DNA of 64,000 bases. Origin: Ifrita kowaldi (taxonomy: Eukaryota; Chordata; Aves; Passeriformes; Cinclosomatidae). Where the stretch lies: assembly GCA_013398055.1 (NCBI GenBank), contig VZRS01001450.1, positions 604,059 through 668,058 on the forward strand, written 5' to 3'. Each line of letters starts with the position of its first letter. Position 1 is the first letter of the stretch. Below are positions 50,603 through 63,365 of this stretch, piece after piece. The position numbers and the translations under genes were made by a program. Under the pieces are notes generated by a model. It saw only the letters and a program-made list of their open reading frames with translations. It was not told the origin of the DNA and ran no database searches.

Positions 50603-50790
50603 TAAATAAGTGTGCCCGTTTGGCCAAAATCTAGCAATATATCCTCTGAGAGAAAACCAGGTTACAACCACCCTTCCCCCCAACCAGGTTCGGGAAAAAA
50701 GGAAATTTTCCTCGAAGGAAAGTGAAAGAGCTAAAAACTACTTATTTAACAAACNGAATATAGACTAATGAAAAACAGAAAGCTGGTCAC
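50603..50790 (+). mobile_element. Possible LTR remnant spanning a single N
   Basis: From TGTAAATAAGTGTGCCCGTT onward the sequence has the look of a passerine LTR: CTCTGAGAGAAAACCAGG, a C-rich block, then AGTGAAAGAGCTAAAAACTA and TTATTTAACAAAC. An N at 50755 interrupts it. No matching CA end or target-site duplication was found. The call rests on remembered similarity of these blocks and is weak. Confidence 0.3.
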
Positions 50791-52553
50791 ATCACCATCA
50801 CAGAACACTTTGTTTGTTATAAAGCTCTAAAGCTGGTAATCTCTAAGAGGCTCTCCACATTAATCACTCTGTTTACAGCTCACAGTCTGTACACCCTAGA
50901 CAGGATCCTTGATTCATTACAACTTTTTAGAGTGTTACTGAATAATGTGTTTCTTGTCCTTCTGAAACTTAGCGTCCTTCTTTCAAGACAGATCTGCTTC
51001 CTTTCGTGGTGGTGTTAGCACAGTGAGAAATTACTTTATCACTGATATGTTACAACATTCCAAATAACACATAGCTCTTCTGCTCCTTATTGTTAGTCTG
51101 AGTAGCTCAAGAACTCTTCTGATCTTACCAGCCTTTCAAAGTTTTGCTAGGCCATTTCAAAGGGTTATTTTGATCCTGAGCAAGGTGTGAGTTGTTTGAA
51201 AGAACTCTTATTTAAATTTAAACTTAACTACAACTCTGAAATGTCATTAATTCTCCAATTGGGATCCTATTATTTTAATTTTTGTGTGGCTATTATAACA
51301 CCAAAGGCCACAGCAGTGATAACTAATTGCCATAGAGACAAACACATTTAAAAAACCCCAGCAGGTGACACCACCAGGTTTTCCTAATTGTCCTGTGTGG
51401 GGTTGTGAAAGAGGCAATGGGCCAGGCATCACTACTGACCTTCAAGAAGCAGATCTGCAGAATATATTAGACTTTTTACAAGGCAAAGGATCATTTTTCT
51501 TCTGGCAACCACTTTTTTCAATATAACAGTATATCCCAAGCCCCTAGAGTTGAGAGCTGGACCAGCATCATATGCTGACAATGCAAGTTATTATTTGAAA
51601 GGCATCCAGCACAAAAAACCCCCCGAATTCCTACTGGAGCTCTAACAAAGTAGTAATGTAAATAATTGTAATTCACCGTGAATCTTCTTTTCTGGGAAGA
51701 CATCAGAAAGAATCATGAAATGACTCTTATGCTTTTATCTAAGCACAAACAATAAATATTTGCAGGTCTGAGTCCCGTTTTGTGGCAGATCCAACCTAAT
51801 TTACTTTGTCTGTTTGAACTGGGGAGGCACATACATACAGCAGTGTGGCCTGCGTGTCCTGTTGATGCTTCTCCCACCTGGGTCCCAGGGTCCCCTTCTG
51901 CTTTTTAGACAAGGTGCCTTCGGCACTAACACCAGAAGCAGTATAAAAGATCAGCATCCATATTTCAATTTAAGCAACTGAGAAAATTAGATGAAGAGAA
52001 GGGAACGAAAAGATATGCCTGACTGAACGGACTTTAATTTCAAGGGTGTTTTTTGAGTAACACACCAGCTGGGAAGAGACCAAATCCTCTCAGAGGTTCC
52101 TAATACCGACAGTCTGTATGTTGCTTCTTAGCTGAGTGGTTTATCATTTCCCCCCTAGGTGTACTAAATCTAACCAGAGGAATACTCTATGGTTTCTCGG
52201 CTCAGCCAGTCTCCTAGACATGAAGGGCCTCTAGTGGCTGATGCTCTCATTATATTATATTAAAAATAACTTGCAACTGAGGCTTTTAAGGAATAAAACA
52301 CCACACATTTTAAGATGATGCTTTGTCTATCATCTTTTATGTAGTCTTAACAAAAAAAGGTAAAAGGATACGGAACCATAAGATGCTGATGCTATCTTAC
52401 ATGTGGCAGAGCGCTGTGGAAGGTCAGAGACTGAGTCTTGCCATTTAAGGTCACTACAGTATTTTATCCATATGTGTCTCCCTTATATATTCTTCCTGTA
52501 TCCCTAACATCCCTCAATCACACAGTTAGAGGACCTTTCTTTTCAGAAATACC
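50791..52553. other. Intron or flank, no feature seen
   Basis: Short chance frames only. No repeat or exon recognised. Confidence 0.4.
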
Positions 52554-52585
<32 letters not shown>

Positions 52586-52596
52586 GTTTTTTTTTT
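52554..52596 (+). repeat. Homopolymer junction A29-G4-T10
   Basis: A run of 29 A (52554-52582) is followed by GGGG and then 10 T. It could fold back on itself. There is no retrocopy to its left that would explain an A tail, so a homopolymer expansion or a sequencing or assembly error is likely. Confidence 0.9.
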
Positions 52597-53521
52597 GACA
52601 GATTCCTAATTGATTTGGCTTGTGAGAAAGAGGGTAAGAATGCTCTGCTCTGCAGACATTGCTAAAAGACAACTGATAGTAGCACAATATATCAGGACAG
52701 CAGAAAAAGGCAAGATGTAAGAAATTTGAAGTCTGCTCCAAATTTGAAGAATGCTGAAGTCATCAAGGCTCAAATAATACAAGATTAACAGAAAGAACAA
52801 TTAAGCATTTAGGGAGATAACAGGATACAGAGAATGCCAAGTGGTGGAAAACAAGCATCGACACTGGTTGGCTTTCCACATTAGCCTAAACCCAGCAGGT
52901 CAAGCAAAAGTTAGTTAGGGCTAAATGTATCAACACTAGGCAGAATTCTCTGATATTTCTAGGACAGAAGAGACTAGATGACTGCCTGTGAACTAAAAAA
53001 TCATAGGAAAATGGTTAGTATTGTCTGAGATGTGAGATCAGTATTAGGAAGTGAGGAAGAAAATTGGGAGAATTTGAAAGTGCTGGGGACACACAACAGA
53101 TAAACCATCTATCCGAGAAAAGCTTCAGGAGGTGAATTGTCATTACCGGGTGGTAGACACTGTTACATGAAGTGAAGGGCATTCACTTCACTTTGAGACA
53201 GCCCATAGGATTCATCATCCCGAGACGCAAAAGTCAAAAAATCTGATGTAAATGTCTTGTAGGTCAAAGTGTAGAAACAGAACTCATGTCTTGCCATTAT
53301 TATTGACATTAAGATAAGAGATATAACCTCAATCTTTCACACATGATGATCTTACTTGACAACTGCTCTGGGGCAGCCTTTGAACAAGTTACCCAAAAAG
53401 TGTATGAAGAAACCTTAAGCAACAACAAAACAGTAACTGGCTCTGAGCCACTAGACACTTCCAGCATAGCCCTGTTTTAAATTTTCCCCCATTTGCAAAA
53501 GGCTTTTTTACTAGGTTTGTA
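52597..53521. other. Intron or flank, no feature seen
   Basis: No recognised exon or repeat up to the start of the LTR. Confidence 0.4.
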
Positions 53522-54656
53522 TGTCCAGGTTTTGGTAGTGGGGGGCTACAGGGGTGGCTTCTGTGGGAAGCTTCCTCCATGTCCCCCTGATTCAATGTCA
53601 GCTGGCACCAGGACAGATGTGTCACTGACCAAGGCTGGGCCCATCAGAAATGGTGGTAACGCCCCTGAGATGACATATTTAAGAAAAATTTCAAAAATGT
53701 TATTGCACAGATGTAGTTGTGCCCAGAGAGGAGCAGAGTGAGAATATGTGAGAGGAAGAGCCCTGCAGACACCAAGGTCAGTGCAGAAGGAGGGGCAAGG
53801 AGGTGCTTCAGGTGCCAGAGCTGAGGTGCCCCTGCAGCCCGTGGTGCAGACCATGGTGAGGCAGCTGTGCCCCTGCAGATCATAGGGATGCAGAGATCCA
53901 CCTGCAGCCCATGGAGGTCCCTGGGGATGCAGAGGTCCACCTACAGGCCATACAGGCCATGGAGCAGACCCACACTGGAGCAGGTGGAGCCTGAGAGGAG
54001 GCTGTGACCCTGTGGGAGGCCTGTGCTGGAGCAGGGTCCTGGCAGGGACCTGCAGACCCATGGAGAGGAGCCCGTGCTGGAGCAGGTTTCCTGGTAGGAC
54101 TTGTGACCCTGTGGGGGACCCACACTGGGGCAGGCTGTGCCTGCAGGACTTCACCCCGTGGAAGAATGACCCACATTGCAGCAGTTTGTGCAGAGCTGTT
54201 TTCCATGGGAAGGACTCACATTGGAGAAGTTCATGGAGAACTGACTCCCATGGGAGGGACCCCATGTTGCAGCAGGGGAAGGCCTCCTCTCCCTGAGCAG
54301 TGGCAGGGACAACGTGTGATGAACTGACCATAACCCCCATTTCCTGTCTCCCTGTGCCACCGGGTGGGAGTAGAGCTGAAAAGGAGGGAGGGGTGGGAGA
54401 AAGGGGTTTTTAAGGTCTTATTTTATTCTAATTATCCTGGTCCAATTTTGTTAGTAATAAATTAAATTAAAATCTCTAATTCTAGCTTGTTTTGCCAGTG
54501 ACAGTGTTTGGTGAGTGATCTCTTACAGACCTTATCTCAACCATATCTCAACCTTATCTCAATCCTTTGTTATATTTTCTCTCCCCTGTTCAGCTGCAGA
54601 GGGGAGTGATAGGCTTTCATGGGTGTCTGGCATCCAGCCAGGGTGAACCCACTACA
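53522..54656 (+). mobile_element. Solo LTR of an ERVL-like endogenous retrovirus (about 1135 bp)
   Basis: It starts TGTCCAGGTTTTGGTAGTGG and ends GGGTGAACCCACTACA (TG...CA). I recognise the left block, the CTGTGGGAAGCTTCCTCCAT block and the end as an LTR family abundant in songbirds, probably ERVL-related. A TATA-like CATATTTAAG (53674-53683) and AATAAA (54456-54461) fit plus orientation. Internal repeats are visible: a roughly 40-bp duplication around 53885-53945 and repeated units with GTGCTGGAGCAGG around 54020-54090. No clear target-site duplication was found. The 264-codon minus-strand frame (53546-54340) and its overlapping frames are antisense through this repeat and are not a gene. 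Confidence 0.85.
54527..54562 (+). repeat. Three 11-bp tandem units inside the LTR
   Basis: ACCTTATCTCA, ACCATATCTCA and ACCTTATCTCA follow one another near the LTR's 3' end. Confidence 0.88.
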
Positions 54657-57600
54657 AAAGGTCAAGCTAATTTTAACCATTATTTCTTGTTTCTGATCAA
54701 ATGTTTTGGTCATTCCAGTCCAGGACTGCTCTTTTTAAACAGAGAAAGAATCATGCTGAATGCAGTACCTGTTAATAAAAATCAGCATAGGCTTTACAGA
54801 TGAATAAGGTATTATGGTAGCCATGATGTGAAATCCTGAAGGTTTCAGGAAAATTCTCTTATTCATAAATATAGGGGTTTTTTTCAAAAAGCACAATCAA
54901 AATGACATGATGGACATATGTATATACATATTTAAATGAATTCTGGTTTTCTAATCTGGTAGCTCTGTTTATTGTGACACTTTTGCCATTTCAGCGTGGA
55001 CATTTTTCTGTCCTTTTTTTTTTGCATGTCTGCTGCATTAGCAGTCTCCTTTATAGAAAGTAAATTACTAGCATGGCTCTTAGTAGGAATGACAGTAATT
55101 GACAGACTATAGGGGATATAATAATCCTATACCTATTTCTGGGATTTTAAATGGCTAATGGTTGCTAAGTGCACTGTTACAGCAAGTCACTCTGGGTTTT
55201 CCTTGCAAATGCAAGGAAAATCATGTCCTGTAATAGTCTGTTTCCAGGGAAATTGACGTTGAATCTTTAAATTGATCCAGAGGGGTTCAGACAGCAAATA
55301 CAGGCAGAGGTATAAAATTTGTGTGAGGAAAGACAAAAAGAAATTTAGATTCATTTAACCAAGAAGAGAGTGGAAGACAATACAACATTCTTAAAATATC
55401 TGAAAAGCAGTAAAATTAGAAATACCTTTCTGTATTCACCAGAAATGGGGTTGGAAATGATGGGTTTATACTGCAACAAACTTCTGACCACAAGAAAAGC
55501 TCGAAAAGAAAGGCTAATGAAGCATTAGTAATATCTGTCTGTGAACAGGATGGACAGTAACCTGCAAAGAACAGTCTTGCTGTCCTTGATTCTCTTCCTG
55601 ATTGCAACAGATTTCAGTTCAGTGTTACCAACTACAGATCTCCCATAAAGCACAAGTTTGAAATGCGCCCTACAGATGGCACCCTGGATGCACTCACACT
55701 AAAAACATCACTATTTTGCTCTTTCAACCTTATTCTCACCCCGAGGAGATATTAGCACCATTCCATACCCTAAACCATGGAAAAAATGTTTGTATTTCTT
55801 TGAAGGGTGACTCACCCGTTGAGACTGGAAAGGAAGAGTCCTAAAGGTGCAGTGTTCAACCAGGATTGCTCTTGTCATGGAGTCAAGGTTGCTGTGAAAG
55901 AGAAGCAGTAATTGACCATCCTTTCAGTCGCTGGTCCTTAGAATAAAATTCCCTTTTTTTGTGATTTCCATGCTGCACATACATTTTCTGGAACCAGAAA
56001 ATGAAGCTATAGTAGATGTCTACTTAATTTGTCTCATATTAGTATATAAGGGTGAAAGAATATAAATTTATATTTGCTTTTGGTAGACACTTTTTTTTTT
56101 TTTAATTTTCTTACTAGCCCCATTTTACTCTGTTGTTTTATTCTTTAGCATTATAACCTCCCGCTGAAATGAGATGTTTGCCTCAGTACTCTTAGCCTAA
56201 GATGTGAAAGCTTGGAAAACTCTGCTTATTAAAGTGGGTCTTTATCACTGTCAAGATTTTTGAAGCTTTAAAAAACTCACTCCATTTCTCCCTTACCCTA
56301 AAGGAAGGCACGCACAAAAGGAACAATTGGAGCAACACAGCTGAAGTACATGATCCAAGATAGAGGACAAACTATACATCATATTTTCACATGGAATATA
56401 AGCAGATCTGTCCTTGTCATAATTTTAAATCTGAGTCACTTTGTAACCTTATTAAAAATTAAGAAAAATAAAGTTGGAACTGACTTCATATGCTCTATTT
56501 AAATTTCTGTCCAACAAAAGCAAATAATACCCTTTTGTCCAATATTTCTTTGTGAATTTCCACAAGAAGACGAGATTAAAGTCTTATTTATGTCTTTCAG
56601 CAGCAAACAAACATGTACCATCTGTAGATGTAAATGTAGGGAAGTCTGGGGAATATGCAAAGTTTAATTCAGGGTGAATTAATGGAAGCTTATTTTAATA
56701 TCACTGGCTCTTCTCCATATGCCGAGCAAAACCAAAGAACGGAACTAGCATAGTTATCCTGTCCACTATTCACATATTGCTCCTGCAAGGTGCTGGAATA
56801 TTTTTAAACATCTAGAATCAGGGCAAAGGGCTCATGATCTGCACCAAACAGTTGTAGTTGTTATTCCAGCTCTCAGGCAACAAAAGCAAACATAAATCTG
56901 ATGAGGAATCTGGGTCATTGCTGGGTTTAGTTAAAAAAAAAAAATTCCCAATGGAAATAAAAGACCTGAATATTTCATATACTCTAATTGTGTTTCATAG
57001 TTGCCAATGACTTCAAAGTAATCAGAGACTTGGAAGCTGCTTGTGAATAAACAACTTAGCCATTGCAAGCCACAGAGATCTGCATCAGGAGTCCATCTTG
57101 TATCAGCAAATCCACCAATTTTTCTGGGCTGAGTTTCCCCTGCAGGGAGCTTTTCCTTTCAAACAAAGCTCAGACACAGATGTTTGCAATGATTAGCAAA
57201 TTTCTTTAAGGACAAAATAAGAAACTTTCTTCTTGAGAGCTGCAGATCAGCCTGCTAAGTGTACAGCCCAAGCATGTAATGTCAGAAAGGAGATTTGGTG
57301 TTTGCACTTAGGGTGTTCTAGGAGGAAGAGCAGGGACTGATAAACAGCCAATTCCTGCCATTAGAAAAGGACTAACAATAGAGATACCACTGATGATTGC
57401 ATCTGTATAATGTGGGGAGGCAGCTGAATTACCAGGCACTGTAAAGAAGATCTAGCTTTCTTTTATAAATTGATTGGCACTGTGAAAATGCCTGCGAAAG
57501 GCTGGTATTTGGCAAGACCAAGGTGCTGAGGAATGTTAGAAACAGGAATAGGGAGGGAGCCAAGGCCCAGGAAAGTTTATGGTGCTCCTAAGAGACCTGT

Positions 57601-60340
57601 TGCTGTTGAAGGACTTCTCAAATATCAAGTGTTGAAATTCCTAAAACAGGGAGATTTGCAGCATTTGAAAGGGTTACAGCAGCACATGTATTCTACCCTT
57701 TAATTTTCCAATTAACCCTGTATTTTGAAAAAGATTAGACTTCAGAACCTTCTAGCAAGTCTTTCCTCAGGATTTACCTATTTCTTTAATTAATACAAGT
57801 TTAAGTAAGGCATTTACTAATTCTGCTAAATGAAACAATGCATGACTAACATACACTGCATCCTCTGTAACAGTCAGATAATAAAGCCTTCATTGCCTAC
57901 CCAATTAAGACCATCCAGGTAGACTGGTTTTCCCAGCCAGAGATTTCTGTGTTGGAATACCTTCTGTTCCATATGTGGCAGGTGAGGGGGAGCATTTTGG
58001 ACACAAGCTTTCAACATGTCTTGATCTCGGACCTATATTGTTATGCACCATAGAAGTCTGGCAAAATACTGAACTAACTAACAAAATAATGGCATCATAG
58101 TGAAAGCTAAATTTCCAGATTCATTTATTGGTTTCTTGTTCTCTCCCCTGATTTATTTATTGCATGCAGACAGCATGCTTTGCTGTATACAAAGTTTGTT
58201 TAGACAATCCCTTTTTCTTTCCTTCAGCCTTAGCTACCCTGTTTTTGAAGTAAACATTGGTGTACCTCATGCAATTTGACCCTAAAAGCCCTGAGTTGAG
58301 CAAAAACAGGGCCAAAACACCAAATCATGATGTAGGTGTGGATCCAGTATGAAACAGTGGATTATTTATATAATAATGACTTTTTCAGAGGTCAACTGAA
58401 ATAAGGCATCAGACAAATGCTGCCAGGTATGAAAGCTGCTAGTCAAACCACTTCCATCCTGAAGAATAAGCAAATGCCTGAAATGGCATCAAGACCTTTC
58501 TTACAACTTGTTCCTTCAGGAGAATCATGAAGTAGAGGTACAAGAAGGCTGGCCAGATGTGGCACAGAGCCTGTCATGGTCAAGTGGGAGGGGGCCCAGC
58601 TTCTTTCTATCCCTGCATCCTTGATGGTCTCTGCACACATCCAATCTCTCCTCTTGGGAAAATATCCATTATTTCAGAAACTTCCATCTCACTCTCAAAC
58701 CTGCCAAAGTGGTCCTCAGTCACACAACTGTTGTTTTTTGTGAGGAAGTGCTCAGAAGAGCAAAAATCAATGCCAAACACTCTTCTGTAACACTGTGGGA
58801 GTGTAAACTCACATCCACAGGACTCTGAATGTTCACAAGCCTAAAATCCTACTGAGAGAATGCATTGTATTATGACAACAAAAAAAAAAACCCTACACAA
58901 CTGAGTGTTACAAATGTTACTTTTGTTAGATACTGACCTTTTTTTATTTATTTATATGACGTTTCTTCTGATCTGTATTGCAGCTTCAAATCCTCTCTTT
59001 TCCTTGTACTCTCCTGCTAACTACTGTTTCAGGTGTTTGCCACTTTCAGCAAGTGATCTGTGAGGCAAGTGCTCCCCTCTCTGACTCCTTCATCTGGTAG
59101 GTTTTGTACTAAAAACCATAATTTTCTGATAACTCCCCGAAATATTTACTCTCTGCATCCCTGTGCACCATGTGGAATACAAACAAGGCACCATACCCTA
59201 CCTGAATGGCATATCTGGCTGTCCACCAAATGTCTAGTTCTGCAAAAGAAAGACTTTGGAGCAGTTCTGAATAAGATTTCCAGCTAGTGAAGACACTTGA
59301 AGCCTGCATGTGGCGGGTCCTCTGCCGGCTTGTAATCAATACATTTAAATCATTTAAGGTTCGGTGAAAAAAAAACCAGCTGTAGGTTACCTGCTGCTTT
59401 TTTAACTTGTAAAGACAACACAAGCATCACAACGTAAGACTGGCACAATAACAGTGACATTTGGCATTCTAGTTATGCCTGAACTATTGTATATGGTATA
59501 TGACATACTTTGATAGGAGAAACAGCTCAATTTGGAGACCAGTTTCACTAAGTTTACTTAAAATAAGAGACAGTTCCTCAAGGAGTCTTTGTATCAGAAA
59601 AGTCAGGGAAAGATTTTGAATTTATCCATGTCTTTCTTGCCTAGCTTCAACTACAACATAAATTAATAAAATATATTGTTCTGTTAATGATTCAAAATGT
59701 AAGTTGTCTAATGCACAGGAGGAGCAATATGAAGACAAACTGCTAGCCTCACACTTGTGAGATACAAATTTATGTTCTTGTTTTGCTACACACTTCCTTC
59801 CTACAGTTAGATAAGTCACATTCGGCCTTGCCTTTGTATCAAAAAGAAAAAAGAATTAACATAATGTCACAATTTTTGGTGTTGGTTGCTGGGTTTTGGG
59901 GATTGGGATTTTTTTTAATATTAAAATACAACAAAATGCACAAACAGCTCAGGACAGCAGAATATGCAGTTTGAAACATAAATTTAGTGTTTGCAGCCTA
60001 GACGTATCAGTATTCATGCTTTAATTCATTGTCCATATAGGCAAAATACGATCTCCCTCTGTTACCATGATATGAGAGCAATAAAATTCACACCATGACT
60101 ACCATCTCAGAAAAACAAGCTGCAACAATAGAGTGAAGGAGTCCTGAACAGGGCAAGAGGCAGGAATGTGAGCACTCCAGTTGAAACAGAAACCCCAGTG
60201 TAATGCTGTTTCTTCCCTGAAAAGATGAGCTGGTGCAAAGGCAGTGAATCAATGTCTGTAGCATGGAGATGTCTTCTGAAGCACTGAGCAAACCAAGACT
60301 CCTCACCTGAGTGAAAGCTGTCTTTAAAAAAGTCATAGCT
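54657..60340. other. Intron or flank, no supported feature apart from a palindrome
   Basis: AT-rich sequence with short unrecognisable frames. A 24-bp near-perfect palindrome at 55197-55220 is listed separately. T run near 56092-56103. Confidence 0.4.
55197..55220. repeat. 24-bp palindrome (11-bp arms, 2-nt spacer)
   Basis: TTTTCCTTGCA at 55197-55207 and TGCAAGGAAAA at 55210-55220 are exact reverse complements separated by AA. The spacer is too short for an RNA hairpin loop, so a paired protein-binding site or a chance palindrome is more likely. Confidence 0.9.
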
Positions 60341-61220
60341 GTTCTGCCATCCAGAGAGACATGAACTTGAGAAGTAGGGCTATGTGAACCAATTTGGCCA
60401 ACAAGGCCAAGTGCAAGGTGCTGCACCAGGGTCAGGACAACCTGTGGTATCAATGCAGATTGGGGGAAGAAGGGACTGAAAGCAGCCCTGCAGGAAAGGA
60501 CTTGAAGGATACTGGTGGATGAAAAACTGGAAATGACCTGGCAATGTGTGCTCGCAGCCCAGAAAGTCAACTGTATCTTAAATTGCATCCAAAGCAGCAC
60601 AGACAGCGGGGCCAGGAACGGGATTCTGCCCCTCTGCTCTCATGAGACCTCACCTGCAGTGCTGCATCCAGCTCTGGGAAGCACAGGAAAGACATCGACC
60701 TGTTGGAGCAAGTCCAGAGAAGGCCATAAAGATGATTAGAGGGAAGAAGCATCTCTCCTAGGAGGAAAGGCTGAGAGTGCTGAGGTTATTCAGCCTGGAA
60801 AAGAGAAGGCTTGAGGGAAACCTGTCGTGGTTTAGCATAGTTTGGGTTTTTAGTTAAGGAGGGCTCTATCAGAAAAATAATTATTACAGTCTCTCAATAC
60901 TTACAGGGGGCTGCTAAGAAAGATGGAGACTAACTTTTTAGTAAAGCCTGTTGTGACAGGAGAGAGTGTAACAGTTTTGAACTAAAGAGGGTAGATTCAG
61001 ACTAGGATATTAGAAAGACATTTTTCATTATGGGGTTGATGAAATACCCTCAGTGGAACATTGCCCAGAAAGGTGCCATATGCCTGAAAGTGTTAAGGGT
61101 CAGGTTGGACTAGGCTCTGAGTAACCTGATCTATTTGAAGATGTCACTGCTTATTCCAGGGGGGTTGGACTAGACAACGTTTAAAAGTCCCTTCCAACAC
61201 AAATTGTTCTGTATTCTGTG
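60341..61220 (+). mobile_element. CR1 LINE copy, 5'-truncated, with a small internal insertion
   Basis: CR1 3' sequence in sense orientation. Blocks include CCATCCAGAGAGACATGAAC, CCAACAAGGCCAAGTGCAAG, GAGACCTCACCTGCAGTGCT, TTCAGCCTGGAAAAGAGAAG and the 3' block GGTTGGACTAGACAACGTTT. Stops occur in all frames. The 170-codon minus-strand frame (60088-60600) is antisense and partly outside the element. About 59 bp at 60823-60881 do not belong to CR1 and interrupt it. Confidence 0.93.
60823..60881 (+). mobile_element. LTR-like insertion within CR1 (about 59 bp)
   Basis: In the CR1 consensus as I know it, the AACCT block continues directly to ATTACAGTCTC. Here about 59 bp beginning TGTCGTGGTTTAGCATAG are inserted. 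TGTCGTGGTTTA is a typical start of several avian LTR families. No matching 3' terminus is seen, so this is either a heavily deleted LTR or another small insertion. Confidence 0.45.
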
Positions 61221-63149
61221 CCCACTACCCCCCTGCCACAACACACCATAAAAAAAAAATTACTCATGAATTCAACATCATCATGCAGAGATAATAAATC
61301 ATGATGCTGCACACTGTGAAAGAGACACTGCTTTTGCAGCTCCCAGACAGTCTGGGAAAACTCTCTCAATGCTATTGCCATGTTAAGGTAACTTTCCCGT
61401 CTCACCATCCAAGAGCCACTCTAGCTCCCTGTTGGACACTGTCGGACAAAATTTTGTCACTCAACCCCAGATTTCCCACAGCAGAGTCCCATATGTTTGG
61501 ATCCTTAAAGTAATTTAACCATGGTGCAACAACAGCATAACATCCCAAGCTGGTGTTTCCAAGGAGAAACCCTGAACAATGGAGACATAAGCTTTTACCC
61601 CCTCACAGTCTAAGTGTGTGACAATCTGGGGTCATAGGCTCCTGCTGTGCCACTGAGTGTCCAGTCTCCTGGTGCCACAAGTCCCCATGCCCTTTGTTCT
61701 GCAAAGGATCAGTACTAGCTCACTACCTCTCACCTCAGGCTCCTGCCACCCAGAGCTCAATCCACAGCCCACACTGCAGCTCAGCTGCACACTGAACTAC
61801 CTGCATTAGATGTAGTCCACTACAGCCAACATGGCAATATTGATGAAAGAATAAAACCAGTATTGTTTAAGCTCAAAGCTAGATTTGTATTTCCCTCACA
61901 GAAAGATTCATCTATTTCAAACCTCTAGGCTCATCCTTGAGAACAGAGTGCTGTTGGTTGTAAGTATCATTCAGACTACCACTTAAGTTTTTGGCTGCTG
62001 GCAGCTAGGCTTCTGGAGGAAGGCAACAGATAAACCAGTTTTGAGACATATAACCCTCCTGCTAGGTGCTGCTTGTAGTTAAAAAAAACCTGCTTCCTTC
62101 TTCCCACAATCTCATTTAGGTGCTAGAAAGCCTTATACCCAGTGCTTTTGAAATATGGTAAATACAATCTCATTGTATCTTTGATTTTTCTTAGTATTAT
62201 CAAGATAATCAACTTACATACTTGGACTTCAGCAGTAAAAACAATCAAGCTACTCTGGAACAGTCACAGACACAGAATGTATCTTTCTATCTGTGCTTCC
62301 TTCATTGCACATAGTCTATACAGAAGACTAGTAGAAAGCTTATTTTACCATGTTTATTCCCATGCAGGGTACACACTAATACTGTGAACACAAACATCAT
62401 CTCCTCTTAAAGATTATGAGTCACTTCTGCGTCAAAAGACCAAAAAAACCCATGTATTAGCACATTCTGAGAAACAAAGCACTTTAGAAATTGTTAGACT
62501 AGGATTTAGATGTACCCAGCAGTATTTTTCTTTTTTTTCTCCAAGGTTCACTCGCCTGAGGAAAATATTACAATCCTTCTTTTCTTCTTCAAAGTTTTCA
62601 ATCTACCTGAGAGTGCACACCCGTACATTGCTAAAAAATGCCCCCACCCCCCCAAAAAACAAAAGAAAACCCCCACTCTCTTCCTATAGCAGACACTACC
62701 TGCTCACCTGCTCTTTCTCTATATGCCTGCTTTGCATTCATGTGATAATTATTAAGTTGCTAATTGAAAACCATTAATTGTGCTAATTGACAAACATATA
62801 AAATGCCCTTAATAGGCTCCATATAGAATTATTATATTAGAGGCATGCTGGTGGGTAAGTCTATGTTATTGTTAAACTTTATATCTGCTCTATATTTAAT
62901 CAAGACTATTTGTCTCTTACTAAATAAACTTCCTTTATTAAAAACCACAGTTGCAAAATACAAGTCTGTATTTTTCAGCCAGTAGAAAAACATAACTGAG
63001 CTTAGCAAGCTCAGGAATAACACCTGCCTGAGCTGCCTCCTAAGGCCAGTGTCATCTGGAAACTGACCAGGCATGCTTGCATTTAAATCCTTAATGCTTG
63101 CAGAGAAAATTCCTTTACTTGAATTGTGTTACTGCACTTAAGAGACTAA
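61221..63149. other. Intron or flank, no supported feature
   Basis: A C/A run lies near 62640-62680. On the minus strand ATGCAG followed by GTAGTT at about 61790-61805 resembles the end of the mammalian RAB3C first coding exon, but the preceding codons do not match. No other feature. Confidence 0.4.
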
Positions 63150-63365
63150 AAGGGGTAGGAGGCTTGCATGGATGAAAAAGGAGCTCCTGTCAAAGCTCAG
63201 ACATAAGCATGGGATATATATCAGGGGGAAGCAGGGACAGGCCACCTGGGATGGATATAGGGGTATCGTCAGAGTACACAGAAAGGCAGTGAAGAAGGCC
63301 AAGATCCATTTGGAATTAAATCTGGCCAAGAACATTAAGGATCACAGGAAGGGTTTCTTCAAATA
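63150..63365 (+). mobile_element. CR1 LINE internal fragment (ORF2 linker region), plus strand
   Basis: Encodes a degenerate CR1 ORF2 segment in which KELLSKLRHKHGIYIRGKQG and QATWDGYRGIVRVHRKAVKK can be read, ending LAKNIKDHRKGFFK. This region lies between the endonuclease and the reverse transcriptase in the family. Both its 5' and 3' parts are missing. It abuts a minus-strand CR1 at 63366. Confidence 0.9.

Noticed and set aside
53496..54662. CAAAAGG on both sides of the 53.5-kb LTR as a target-site duplication
   Set aside because: The left copy is 19 bases away from the TG start, so the two do not flank the element directly.
60088..60600. 170-codon minus-strand frame
   Set aside because: It overlaps a plus-strand CR1 in antisense and has no domain.
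61786..61805. Minus-strand ATGCAG followed by GTAGTT as a RAB3C first coding exon
   Set aside because: The mammalian exon also ends in Met-Gln, but the preceding codons here do not match and the surroundings are not promoter-like.
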